Source: Mycolicibacterium komossense (GTDB lineage: Bacteria; Actinomycetota; Actinomycetes; Mycobacteriales; Mycobacteriaceae). Taken from it: a stretch of DNA of 64,000 nt. Positions 56,434 to 64,000 of the stretch are shown piece by piece. Position 1 is the stretch's first letter, and every line of letters begins with the position of its first letter. The translations under genes were made by a program, and so were the position numbers. The stretch spans positions 536,515 to 600,514 of the forward strand of contig NZ_JACKTY010000029.1 of NCBI RefSeq assembly GCF_025822605.1, in the 5' to 3' direction. The notes beneath the pieces were generated by a model. The model was given only the letters and a program-made list of their open reading frames with translations. It was not told where the DNA came from and did not search any database.

Positions 56434-57387
56434 CTAGCGGGATCCCGTCACGGCGGATACTTCCTGCGCCATGCGTGCCTTGACCGCGCTGATAGTGGTA
56501 CCGGCAGTGCCGGCGAGCAGTGCCGGCGCATCGGTCAGGGCACCGATGACTGCGGGATGTCCAGTGGCCGAGACGAATCGGCGGCAGGCCTCGATCTTCG
56601 GTTGCATCGACCCGGCCGGAAACTGCATGGTGGCGAGCTCCTCAAGTTCGAGGTGAGCCAGGGGTGCGGCCTGCGGTGTGCCGAAGTCTCGCATCACGGC
56701 GGAAACATCGGTGAGCACAAGCAACCTGTCGGCGTGTACCGCGATGCCCAGCAGGGCGGCGACGTAGTCCTTGTCCACGACAGCATCGATCCCGCCGAGC
56801 CGACCCTCGGCATCCGCAGTGACCGGCGCACCGCCGCCCCCGCCGCAGATCACCACCGTTCCGGAGTCCACGAGGTAGGCAATGGAATCCTGCTCGATGA
56901 TGCGGCGCGGGTCCGGGGAGGCCACGACGCGCCGCCACCGGCCGCCGTCGGCGCGGATGCTCCATCCGTGCCGCTGGGCGAGTTCCTGTGCGCGAGCGGC
57001 GGAGTAGCCCGGACCGACGAACTTCGTCGGCGCCCGAAAGGCCGAGTCGGTGGGGTCAACCTGGGTTTGCGTTATCACGCTGAGGATCGGTTTGTGTACG
57101 CCGGCGTTGCGCAGCGACTGAGTCAGCCAGTAGCCGATCATCCCTTGGGTCTCGGCGACCAGATCGTCAAGCGGATAGGACCGGGTCAGATCTGGATCGT
57201 TCTCACTCTCCACTGCCAACATGCCGACCTGTGGTCCATTGCCGTGGCAGATGAGCAGGTCGTGGGCGTCAGCGAGCGGGGCGAGGACCCCTGCCGCCGC
57301 CTGGATGTGCCCTAGTTGGACACTGGCATCGAGTCTTTCGCCTCGGCGCAGAAGGGCGTTTCCGCCGAGTGCGACCACGATGCGCAT
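56434..57387 (-). CDS. arcC: Carbamate kinase
   Basis: A 317-residue carbamate kinase, last step of the arginine deiminase pathway: carbamoyl phosphate + ADP gives ATP, CO2 and ammonia. VVALGGNALLRRGERLD at the N terminus, ICHGNGPQVGMLAVESE, VVICGGGGGAPV and LEELATMQFPAGSMQPKIEA are diagnostic. It is third in the arcA-arcB-arcC operon, 39 bases after arcB. Confidence 0.95.
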   Translation of the reverse strand: MRIVVALGGNALLRRGERLDASVQLGHIQAAAGVLAPLADAHDLLICHGNGPQVGMLAVESENDPDLTRSYPLDDLVAETQGMIGYWLTQSLRNAGVHKPILSVITQTQVDPTDSAFRAPTKFVGPGYSAARAQELAQRHGWSIRADGGRWRRVVASPDPRRIIEQDSIAYLVDSGTVVICGGGGGAPVTADAEGRLGGIDAVVDKDYVAALLGIAVHADRLLVLTDVSAVMRDFGTPQAAPLAHLELEELATMQFPAGSMQPKIEACRRFVSATGHPAVIGALTDAPALLAGTAGTTISAVKARMAQEVSAVTGSR

Positions 57388-57426
57388 GTCAGCTGCCGTC
57401 CAGAAGTCGGACGGTCACGAGACCGA

Positions 57427-58464
57427 TCATCGCAACTCGTCCGTGGTGAACGCGTTGACCAGCACGGCCTTGACGGTGTGCAGCCGGTTCTCGGCCTGGT
57501 CGAAGACGACGGAGGCCGGCGATTCGAACACCGCGTCGGCAACTTCGGCACCGTCGAGCCCGAACCGCTTATACAGACGTCGTCCGAGGTCGGTGTCGGT
57601 GTTGTGCAACGAAGGCAGGCAATGCATGAACTTGGTGTCCTGGCGAGCCGTGGACGCCATCAGTTCCTCGGTGACGCGGTACGGCAGGAGCATGGGAACC
57701 CTGGTCTCCCAGTCGTCGTCGGACTCGCCCATGCTGACCCACACGTCGGTGTAGACGTATTCAGCGCCCAACACTCCGCGCTCGACGTCATCGGTGACCA
57801 GGATGCGCGCACCGCTGCGGGCAGCCAACCGATGCGCAGCGGCGATCACGTCACCGGGTGGCCACAGCTCGCGCGGAGCGGCGATGCGGACGTCCATGCC
57901 CAGCAGCGCACCGATGATCAGTAGCGAGCGGGCGACATTGTTGCGGCCATCACCGCAAAAGCAGTAGGCGATCTCTTCCAGGGGACCTTCGTGATGCTCT
58001 GTCATGGTCAGGACGTCGGCCAGCATCTGGGTCGGATGCCATTCGGTGGTCAGCCCGTTCCAGACCGGAATGCCCGCATAGTCGGCCAGCTGCTCGACAC
58101 CGGATTGGGCGAAGCCACGGAACTCGATGCCGTCGAACATCCGGCCCAGCACGCGCGCGGTGTCGGCGATGGACTCGCTGCTGCCGAGGTGGGAGCCGTT
58201 GGGACCGAGGTAGGTGACGTGGGCGCCCTGGTCATAGGCGGCGACCTCGAAAGCGCACAGCGTGCGAGTAGAGGCCTTCTCGAAGATCAGCGCGATGTTC
58301 TTACCGGCCAGCTCTGCTATCTCGGTGCCTTCGGCCTTGGCGCGCTTGAGGTTTCGCGCCAGCTCCAGCAGAGCCAGTACCTGCGTCTTGTCCAGGTCGA
58401 GTTCCTTGAGCAGCGAGCCGGGATGCCGTTGGCGACGTAGCGGGCCGGTGAGAGAAGTCGTCAT
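57427..58464 (-). CDS. arcB: Ornithine carbamoyltransferase, catabolic
   Basis: A 345-residue OTCase. The carbamoyl-phosphate site [20 protein letters not shown] (SxRT), the motif [13 protein letters not shown] and [15 protein letters not shown] (HCLP) are all present. In this operon it runs in the direction of citrulline phosphorolysis to ornithine and carbamoyl phosphate. It begins 4 bases after arcA, and the longer chain (345 residues) fits catabolic rather than anabolic enzymes. Confidence 0.95.
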   Translation of the reverse strand: MTTSLTGPLRRQRHPGSLLKELDLDKTQVLALLELARNLKRAKAEGTEIAELAGKNIALIFEKASTRTLCAFEVAAYDQGAHVTYLGPNGSHLGSSESIADTARVLGRMFDGIEFRGFAQSGVEQLADYAGIPVWNGLTTEWHPTQMLADVLTMTEHHEGPLEEIAYCFCGDGRNNVARSLLIIGALLGMDVRIAAPRELWPPGDVIAAAHRLAARSGARILVTDDVERGVLGAEYVYTDVWVSMGESDDDWETRVPMLLPYRVTEELMASTARQDTKFMHCLPSLHNTDTDLGRRLYKRFGLDGAEVADAVFESPASVVFDQAENRLHTVKAVLVNAFTTDELR

Positions 58465-58468
58465 GTGA

Positions 58469-59719
58469 TCAGATCCCGTCGCGTTGGATGGGGCAGGTCA
58501 TGCAGCGGGCGCCGCCGCGGGCGCGGCCGAGTTCGCTGCCCGGGATGGGCAGCACCTTGACGCCGTGCGCTTCGAGCATCCGGTTGGTGACCGTGTTGCG
58601 CTCGTAGCCGATCACGACTCCGGGCGACACCGCCAGGAAGTTGTTGGCGTCATCCCATTGTTCGCGTTCGGCAGCGCGGCTGTCTTCGTCGGCGGCCAGG
58701 ACGACGACTTGCTCGACCCCGAGCGCGTCAGCGATGCAGGCGAACAAATCCGCACGCTCCTCGACGTGAAGTCCACCCGTGTCGTGCCCATCTACTTCCT
58801 CCGGGTCGGCGGCAGTGATGACCCACGTCCGTAAGTCGGCCGGATCCAGGTCGGGATAACGGACGAACGTGGCGGTGTCGATCATGGTCAGTACCGTGTC
58901 CAGGTGCATGAAAGCCCGGGACTTGGGCAGTCGGACGGCGATAACCGTGGTAGCGGCGTTGTGGCGGAACAGTTCTCGCGCCAGGATCTCCACACCCATC
59001 GGTGTGGTGCGTTCACCCATTCCGATCAGGACGGCGCCGCGGCCGAGGACGTGGATATCGCCACCCTCGAGCGTGGCGGGCTGATGGTCGTCGTCGTCAT
59101 CACCGTAGAAGGTGGGGAACGGGGCGCCGGCGAACATCGGGTGATGGCGGTACACGGCCCGCGAGTGAATCGATTCTCGTTGGCGCGCAGCCTTGGCCAT
59201 CGGGTTGATCGTGACACCGCCGTAGATCCAGGCCGAGTTGTCGCGCTGGAACAGGGTGTTCGGCACCGGGGTCAGGATGAACTCATCCAGGTTCAGGCTC
59301 TGCCACAGTAGGCTGCCAGCACGCAGTGGGGACAAGTCCGACTTGGTGACGCCGCCGATCAGTAACTCGGCCAATGTTTTTGTGTCGACGTCTTCGGCAA
59401 GCGCACGCAACGACGCCGTCAACGTCGGTCCGACACGGTGCACGCCGCAGACCCGGTCGAGCACGAAAGCCCGCGCTTCGGGTACTGCGAGCGTCTCGGC
59501 AAAGAGATCGGCGAAGTGATGCACGATGACGCCCTGGTCGCGCAACTCCTGCGTGAAGATGTCGTGCTCTTCGCGCGCCCTGTCCGCCCAGAGCACGTCG
59601 TCGAACAGGAGACTGTCGCAGTTGCCTGGCGTCAGCCTCGTCAACTCCAGCCCGGGACGATGCACGATCGCCTGGCGCAGCTGACCGACCTCGGACTCGA
59701 CACCCAACATATGTGGCAC
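58469..59719 (-). CDS. arcA: Arginine deiminase
   Basis: A 416-residue arginine deiminase making citrulline and ammonia from arginine. Typical motifs are [20 protein letters not shown] at the N terminus, FTRDNS-like [24 protein letters not shown] with the catalytic Glu and His region, and the nucleophile Cys in GGARCMTCP near residue 406. First gene of the arc operon. Start GTG 59719, or ATG 59710. Confidence 0.96.
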   Translation of the reverse strand: MPHMLGVESEVGQLRQAIVHRPGLELTRLTPGNCDSLLFDDVLWADRAREEHDIFTQELRDQGVIVHHFADLFAETLAVPEARAFVLDRVCGVHRVGPTLTASLRALAEDVDTKTLAELLIGGVTKSDLSPLRAGSLLWQSLNLDEFILTPVPNTLFQRDNSAWIYGGVTINPMAKAARQRESIHSRAVYRHHPMFAGAPFPTFYGDDDDDHQPATLEGGDIHVLGRGAVLIGMGERTTPMGVEILARELFRHNAATTVIAVRLPKSRAFMHLDTVLTMIDTATFVRYPDLDPADLRTWVITAADPEEVDGHDTGGLHVEERADLFACIADALGVEQVVVLAADEDSRAAEREQWDDANNFLAVSPGVVIGYERNTVTNRMLEAHGVKVLPIPGSELGRARGGARCMTCPIQRDGI

Positions 59720-60327
59720 GGCAATCGACCTTTCACGACGGACCGGCGAATGGCTGGAACAACAAGGTGTTCAAACAGTTTCGCCATCCAGGACACCGGC
59801 AATGAAGCGCTGTGGGTTTGAGAAGTCGAAACTCTGGATGCGCTGAGCGAATGCTCCCATGATCATGGCCATCAGGCGACGATCACGGTTCCAGACCGGC
59901 ATGCTCTCTGCGTCTCTCAGTGCACTCCCCATCTGGCCGAAAGTCAATCGGTCCGGGGTTGGGCCACTTCAGAGGCATCATCGCGCCGCCCGGTGTTCAC
60001 CTGGTGCGCAGTTAGAGGGTGTACCGTCACGATCGCTGGGAGTCTCAGCCGGTCCGGAACCTGTCCAGCCGCCTTGCCGCTGAACTCGTGGAGCAGCAGC
60101 TCAACGCCGCACGTATCCCCGATTATCTGCCATCGCGCGCCGCATGATTCCGCACTCAGCTCTGCTGCACCGTCGTGGGATCTGGGGTAGTTGGCAGACC
60201 CGCCGTTCCCGTTCCTGGTGTGGGGCGCCGACGAGATTCACCGCTTGATCCAGTACCACCGACATCCATTGATGCACAACAACATTCAAATCACCGTCTC
60301 GAACGAGACTCCCGATAAGGAAGTCCC
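59720..60327. other. Divergent arcA / permease intergenic region
   Basis: About 600 bases that must hold the promoters of the arc operon and the permease. No credible gene: frames on either strand lack starts and motifs. An AAGGAAG ribosome-binding site precedes 60328. No clear ArgR-like box or oxygen-regulator site could be assigned by eye. Confidence 0.5.
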
Positions 60328-61803
60328 ATGGTCCTAGCGCCTCCGCACCCCTCAGCAGAACCCGACGTCGCGCCGCCCGCCAACGGGGACGGCACTCACT
60401 CATTGGGCCTGACCTCGGCGACCGCGCTGGTGGTCGGCAGCATCATCGGCACCGGCGTTTTCACGATGCCCGGCGTGCTCGCCGGCGCCGGGACCAGCTC
60501 GATTCTGGTCCTCGGCGTCATCGCCGTCGGTGCCATCCTCCTCGGGGTGATGTTCGGCCAGCTCACCAAACGGGTGCCCTCGTCCGCCGGCGGGCTCTAC
60601 GCCTACTCGCGCCACGAATTCGGTGACTTCGCCGGCTATCTCACGGCGTGGTGCTACTGGATCACAGCGTGGGCGGGCAACGCCGCCATCGTGTCGTCAT
60701 GGGTGCTCTACGTGGAGTCGTTGTTCTCCATCGAGCACCCGTCGCCGTGGACGAATCTGGGCATCGCGCTACTCGGGCTGTGGATTCCGGCAGCGGTGAA
60801 CCTGATCGGGTTGAGGCAGATGGCCTGGTTTCAGAACGTGTCGGTCGTGTTGAAGTTCCTGCCGCTGGTCGTCGTCGGCGTCGTCGGCTGGTTCTTCGTG
60901 AAGGCGAGCAACTTCGGCGCGTTCAACGCCAGTGGCGGCAGCCTCTACAGCGCCGTGGGCATCGCGGCCGGGGTGGCGTTGTTCTCCTTCATCGGAGTGG
61001 AGTGCGCGTCCATCGCCGCGGCGCGGGTGCAGAACCCTCGGGTCAACGTCGGGCGAGCATCGGTTCTCGGGACGGCAGCCAGCGCGTTGCTCTACATCGC
61101 GGTCAGCGCCGCCGTGATGGGTCTGGTGCCCCACGGCGCACTGGTGGGCAACGGCGCGCCCTTCGTCGATGCCTTCCAAACGATGTTCGGTCCCGCCGCC
61201 TGGGTGGGCAAACTGGTGGCCGCGACCGCGGTGGTGTCCGGGCTCGGGGCGCTGAACGGCTGGACGCTGGTGACGGCCGAGATGCCGCGAGCAGCCGCGG
61301 TAGACGGGCTGTTCCTGCCCCAGTTCGCCAAGACCTTCCGCAACGGCAGCCCCTGGTTCGGCATCCTCGTGTCGACCGTCGTCGCTTCACTGCTGATGGC
61401 CTTCGCCTACAGCGGCAACACCGGCCTGACGGTGTTCACCTATCTGGTGGCACTGTCGGTCGTCACGGTTGCGATCCCCTACCTGTTCTCGGCCTGCGCG
61501 CAGCTGGCCTATCTCGTCTCGCGGCGACGGAAGGTGCACGGGTGGGCGATGGCACGCGATCTCGCGATCGCCACCACCAGCATCCTGTTCTCGCTGTGGG
61601 TCGCCTTCACCGCCGGATATCAGGCCGTCTACCAGGCAATGCTGTTCCTGCTGATCGGCATCCCGATCTACGCCTTCCTCAAGGCACGCCGCGAACGCCG
61701 CGGCGATGTCGCGGAGCCCGTCGAACTGCCCGAGGCCGATACCGATGTCCTTGCGACGGCCGCACCCCACAAACACGTCAGGCCCCCTCGAAAGGGGGCC
61801 TGA
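60328..61803 (+). CDS. APC family amino-acid permease, probable arginine/ornithine antiporter
   Basis: A 491-residue membrane protein with about 12 hydrophobic segments. The N-terminal motif ATALVVGSIIGTGVFTMPGV is the APA-family substrate site, and GVALFSFIGVECASIAAARV is also typical. Facing the arcABC operon, it probably exchanges arginine for ornithine (ArcD role). A hairpin-like CCCCCTCGAAAGGGGG follows the end, at about 61785-61800. Confidence 0.9.
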   Translation: MVLAPPHPSAEPDVAPPANGDGTHSLGLTSATALVVGSIIGTGVFTMPGVLAGAGTSSILVLGVIAVGAILLGVMFGQLTKRVPSSAGGLYAYSRHEFGDFAGYLTAWCYWITAWAGNAAIVSSWVLYVESLFSIEHPSPWTNLGIALLGLWIPAAVNLIGLRQMAWFQNVSVVLKFLPLVVVGVVGWFFVKASNFGAFNASGGSLYSAVGIAAGVALFSFIGVECASIAAARVQNPRVNVGRASVLGTAASALLYIAVSAAVMGLVPHGALVGNGAPFVDAFQTMFGPAAWVGKLVAATAVVSGLGALNGWTLVTAEMPRAAAVDGLFLPQFAKTFRNGSPWFGILVSTVVASLLMAFAYSGNTGLTVFTYLVALSVVTVAIPYLFSACAQLAYLVSRRRKVHGWAMARDLAIATTSILFSLWVAFTAGYQAVYQAMLFLLIGIPIYAFLKARRERRGDVAEPVELPEADTDVLATAAPHKHVRPPRKGA

Positions 61804-61809
61804 TCTGTG

Positions 61810-61865
61810 TGGCAGGTACAGGATTCGAACCTGTGTAGGCGTTAGCCGACGGATTTACAGTCCGC
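61810..61865 (-). tRNA. 3' half of tRNA-Tyr (GTA), partial
   Basis: On the minus strand the anticodon arm CGGACTGTAAATCCG, a long variable arm, the T-arm CAGGTTCGAATCCTG and the acceptor 3' end TACCTGCC are present. The 5' half (acceptor GGCAGGT and D-arm) is missing: the bases just upstream do not pair with the 3' acceptor. This is the piece of tRNA that integrases use as attachment core, so it is probably an att scar and not a working tRNA. Confidence 0.8.
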
Positions 61866-62202
61866 AGAACGGGGTTTCCTGCGGTGTCGCAACGTGCATC
61901 ATATGTCCGTGACCTGCGCGGATGATTCCGGTACGTGCCACGCCATTTCTGTGCATCCCGCATGAGTTGTGACAACGCCGTGACAACTCCGGCCTTCACT
62001 TCTGGGTGCGGCGTGGCGCTGTACGAACACGCGTTCCACACTGGAGCAGACCTTCATCGGCCCGACCACCTGACTGCGCGGCACATCGCCAATGCGGGTC
62101 AGCACTTGACACCATCATTGAGAGTCTCGTCCGGACGGCTGGCTCACCGCGTGGAGGGGAAACAAGGTGTGGGCAGCACCGGGTGTCTGCGAGAATCCGG
62201 CG
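61866..62202. other. Region without a gene next to the tRNA fragment
   Basis: About 340 bases with no frame supported by a start and family features on either strand. It may be island remnant sequence and holds the promoter of the acetyltransferase gene. Confidence 0.45.
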
Positions 62203-62715
62203 ATGACACCTGCGCGCATCATCCTTCGTGCGGCGACAGCTGATGATGATTCGTTCGTTGTCGAGATGGCGCGTCACGCCTGCGTCATCGAAGATTGGCC
62301 TCTTCCCGACTCCGACGACGACGAAGTATTGGAGATGCTCCCGCCTGCTGGGGTGGTGCCGATCATCGCCCAAGACCACAGTGGCACACCGCTCGGTGCG
62401 GTATGGACCTATTACGGCAGTCCGCCGTTGCGCTGTGACGCTGCTGGTGTGCCGTTGCCCGAGCTGTGCATTGGCGTTGCGCCCGGGCGACGGGGTGCCG
62501 GTGTTGGCGGGCTCCTGCTCGACGCTCTCTTCGTTGCCCTCGCGGAAGACCACGACGCGATGTGCACCAACGTTCACGTGCGCAACCCCGCCAAGCGCCT
62601 CTATGAACGCAAAGGGTTTCGCGGTGCCGGGCAAGGCAATGGTCCGCTAGGACTCGCTCTGATCAAAGTCTTACGACCAGACGACACAACGGGTTCCGGC
62701 TCGCTGCCTGCATAG
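62203..62715 (+). CDS. GNAT family N-acetyltransferase
   Basis: A 170-residue GNAT protein. TPARIILRAATADDDSFVVE begins the fold, and the acetyl-CoA loop is CIGVAPGRRGAGVGGLLLDA near residue 100. NVHVRNPAKRLYERKGFRG is the last conserved strand-helix. ATG 62203 is chosen over an upstream in-frame start at 62167. Substrate unknown. It lies in the scarred right end of the window. Confidence 0.87.
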   Translation: MTPARIILRAATADDDSFVVEMARHACVIEDWPLPDSDDDEVLEMLPPAGVVPIIAQDHSGTPLGAVWTYYGSPPLRCDAAGVPLPELCIGVAPGRRGAGVGGLLLDALFVALAEDHDAMCTNVHVRNPAKRLYERKGFRGAGQGNGPLGLALIKVLRPDDTTGSGSLPA

Positions 62716-62878
62716 TCATTCTGCGGAAAGTTGCGAACAACCGAGACCCGGTCGTCGATCTGTGCGAGCTCCGCTTCGGTCAATTTTGACCTGGGATCGG
62801 AGATCGGGAGTCTTGTCTCGGGTGCTACCGCCAATCACACGTTCTGAGACGGCCTGATCGGGACGCATACTTGTCACC

Positions 62879-63515
62879 GTGCTCGATCATGCTGAGGTGG
62901 TGCGCTTGTACGGCCCGTGGAAGGTTCGAACACCTCGTGAGGCGGTCATCTTTCTCAGCGGGTACTCGGGTCGGTGGTGGGTTGCCGGCGGGTGGGCGAT
63001 CGATGCGTTCACCGCAACCACGCGTGCTCACGGATCTCGACATCGGAATCCCACGCTCGGAGGCAGCGGGGTTCATCGAGTTCGCGGGCACCTCTCTAGA
63101 TGTGTGGGCCGCGGCGGGAAGTCTGACGCCGCTTGCTGTCGACGGGTCGACCGTTCCAGAGGATTGAGGCAACCTCTGGTTGCGGGCCAGCGGTGCCGAT
63201 CCCTGGGAGTACGACGTCCTCCTCGACGACGTTCGTGAGCGGACATGGGTCTACAAACGCTCTTCCCACATCACCCGGCCTCTCAGCGATTGTCTGTGGT
63301 CACACGATGGCATTACGTACTTACGACCAGAGATCCAACTCCTCCTCAAAGCGAAGCACTCCCGGCCCAAGGACACTCTCGACCTGGAACGCTGCCTCCC
63401 ACATCTCGACGACGACAGCCGCACGTGGCTCACTCAATCACTGCGCCACGAAAACCCTCAGCACCCCTGGGTCCGGAGACTGACCGGCAGTGGCGGTCCG
63501 CTGTCTCGTTTGTAA
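62879..63515 (+). pseudogene. Nucleotidyltransferase-family protein, frameshift plus stop
   Basis: The first frame gives VRLYGPWKVRTPREAV and WWVAGGWAIDAFT. After a shift near 63030 the reading continues DLDIGIPRSEAAGFIEFAG, then an in-frame TGA at about 63165 interrupts between VPED and GNLWLRASGADPWEYDVLL. The rest, WVYKRSSHITRPLSDCLWSH and LLLKAKHSRPKDTLDLERCL, is open to 63515. The pattern matches aminoglycoside- or lincosamide-type nucleotidyltransferase-like proteins common in actinobacteria. Inactive as read. Confidence 0.78.
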
Positions 63516-63576
63516 AAAATGTGGACGGCTATTTCCTCTCTCGGGGTAACCGGGCCCGCAGCTGTCTACCGAGGAG

Positions 63577-63933
63577 CTAGGCTCCGGCGGCCGTCAACCA
63601 TTCGCTGTAGAAGAGCGCCACTCCAAGGCCGCAGGCGATGGCCGCAATCAGCCAAAAACGAATGGTCAGTGTCGTTTCTGGCCACCCCATCAACTCGAAG
63701 TGGTGATGGAGCGGAGATTTACGAAAGACCCGTCGGCCGGTGGTGCGAAACGAAATGACCTGAATAACAACCGAGGTCACCTCCGCGACGAACAGGGCAC
63801 CCAGGATGACGGCCAAGATCTCAGTGCGACTGGTGACCGACAACCCGGCGATGATGCCGCCCAGTGCCAGTGAACCGGTGTCCCCCATGATGATTTTGGC
63901 AGGGGCGGAATTTTTCAAGGTGGATGAGTCCAT
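63577..63933 (-). pseudogene. mraY: 5'-truncated mraY copy
   Basis: The frame carries only the last third of Mra[57 protein letters not shown] and the C-terminal span. A full MraY has about 360 residues with this motif near residue 240. The 10 residues before it (MDSSTLKN) do not belong to MraY, so a breakpoint lies near 63910. It is probably an extra copy, because mraY is essential and normally sits in the dcw cluster. Confidence 0.87.
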
Positions 63934-63939
63934 CGGGTG

Positions 63940-64000
63940 TTAAGCGGCTGTCGTGTCGGCCTCCTCGGTGGTGTCTTGGGCGGGTCGGTTGATCCAGGCG
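63940..64000 (-). CDS. C-terminal end of an unidentified gene
   Basis: Twenty codons in from the window edge read AWINRPAQDTTEEADTTAA and a stop. The gene lies mainly outside the window. It could be a transposase tail, since it directly abuts the broken mraY copy; this is a guess. Confidence 0.35.
   Translation of the reverse strand, partial: AWINRPAQDTTEEADTTAA

Noticed and set aside
60769..61179. 136-codon minus-strand frame within the permease gene
   Set aside because: Antisense shadow with Asp/Arg/His-rich composition; the plus-strand permease is clear.

Overview
The window comes from a high-GC actinobacterium that is clearly a mycobacterium, most likely a rapid-growing Mycolicibacterium-type species. 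The evidence is the block tRNA-Thr, tRNA-Met, rpmG, hadA-hadB-hadC, tRNA-Trp, secE, nusG, rplK, rplA (about 29.7-34.5 kb, minus strand), which has the gene order known from M. tuberculosis (Rv0634B-Rv0641). There are also two mycolic-acid methyltransferases, a LipG-like hydrolase and an ABC1 kinase (the Rv0642c-Rv0647c block).

Layout. (1) 0.6-15.8 kb: left part of an extracellular polysaccharide locus: FkbM methyltransferase, heparinase II/III-like lyase, an AlgD-like GDP-mannose 6-dehydrogenase coupled to a GT4 glycosyltransferase, a Wzc-type tyrosine autokinase, a DUF4012 membrane protein and a small exported protein. It is interrupted by an alpha/beta hydrolase, an Lrp/LysE pair and a broken ISL3 transposase. 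(2) 16.4-22.5 kb: mmaA4-like and cmaA1/mmaA2-like methyltransferases, lipG, the ABC1 kinase, a secreted protein and a membrane-anchored EEP phosphatase. (3) 22.8-29.5 kb: right part of the polysaccharide locus: polyprenyl-phosphate sugar transferase, low-molecular-weight tyrosine phosphatase, rmlA, rmlB, an rmlC-rmlD fusion and a secreted polysaccharide lyase-like protein. It sits between rplA and mmaA4, which are neighbours in M. tuberculosis. (4) 29.7-38.2 kb: translation, export and mycolate housekeeping block, then a glyoxalase II-like enzyme, echA3 with a TetR regulator, and a NYN-LOTUS protein.

(5) 38.2-48.2 kb: an envelope and stress region. Three tiny exported proteins, plus a fourth broken copy, carry almost the same promoter: an 18-bp palindrome, a second inverted motif, a -10 region, a leader hairpin and a shared ribosome-binding segment. 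They are interleaved with an L,D-transpeptidase, a GH16 glucanase, heme oxygenase with TetR, an AhpD-like protein and a NarL-type two-component system with one palindrome in its upstream region. This looks like a local regulon and is the most interesting regulatory signal in the window. (6) 48.3-56.2 kb: exported proteins (GjpA-like porin, a large CocE-like hydrolase, small Cys-rich and Gly-rich proteins) around an orphan PrrB-like histidine kinase, and a DUF5994 gene. (7) 56.4-61.8 kb: the arginine deiminase pathway arcA-arcB-arcC with a divergent amino-acid permease. (8) 61.8-64 kb: a scarred right end: a 3' half of tRNA-Tyr (attachment-site type), an acetyltransferase, a broken nucleotidyltransferase and a 5'-truncated mraY copy.

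The polysaccharide genes together suggest export of a uronic-acid- and perhaps deoxysugar-containing polymer, with synthesis controlled by tyrosine phosphorylation. No flippase or polymerase is visible here; they may lie to the left of the window.
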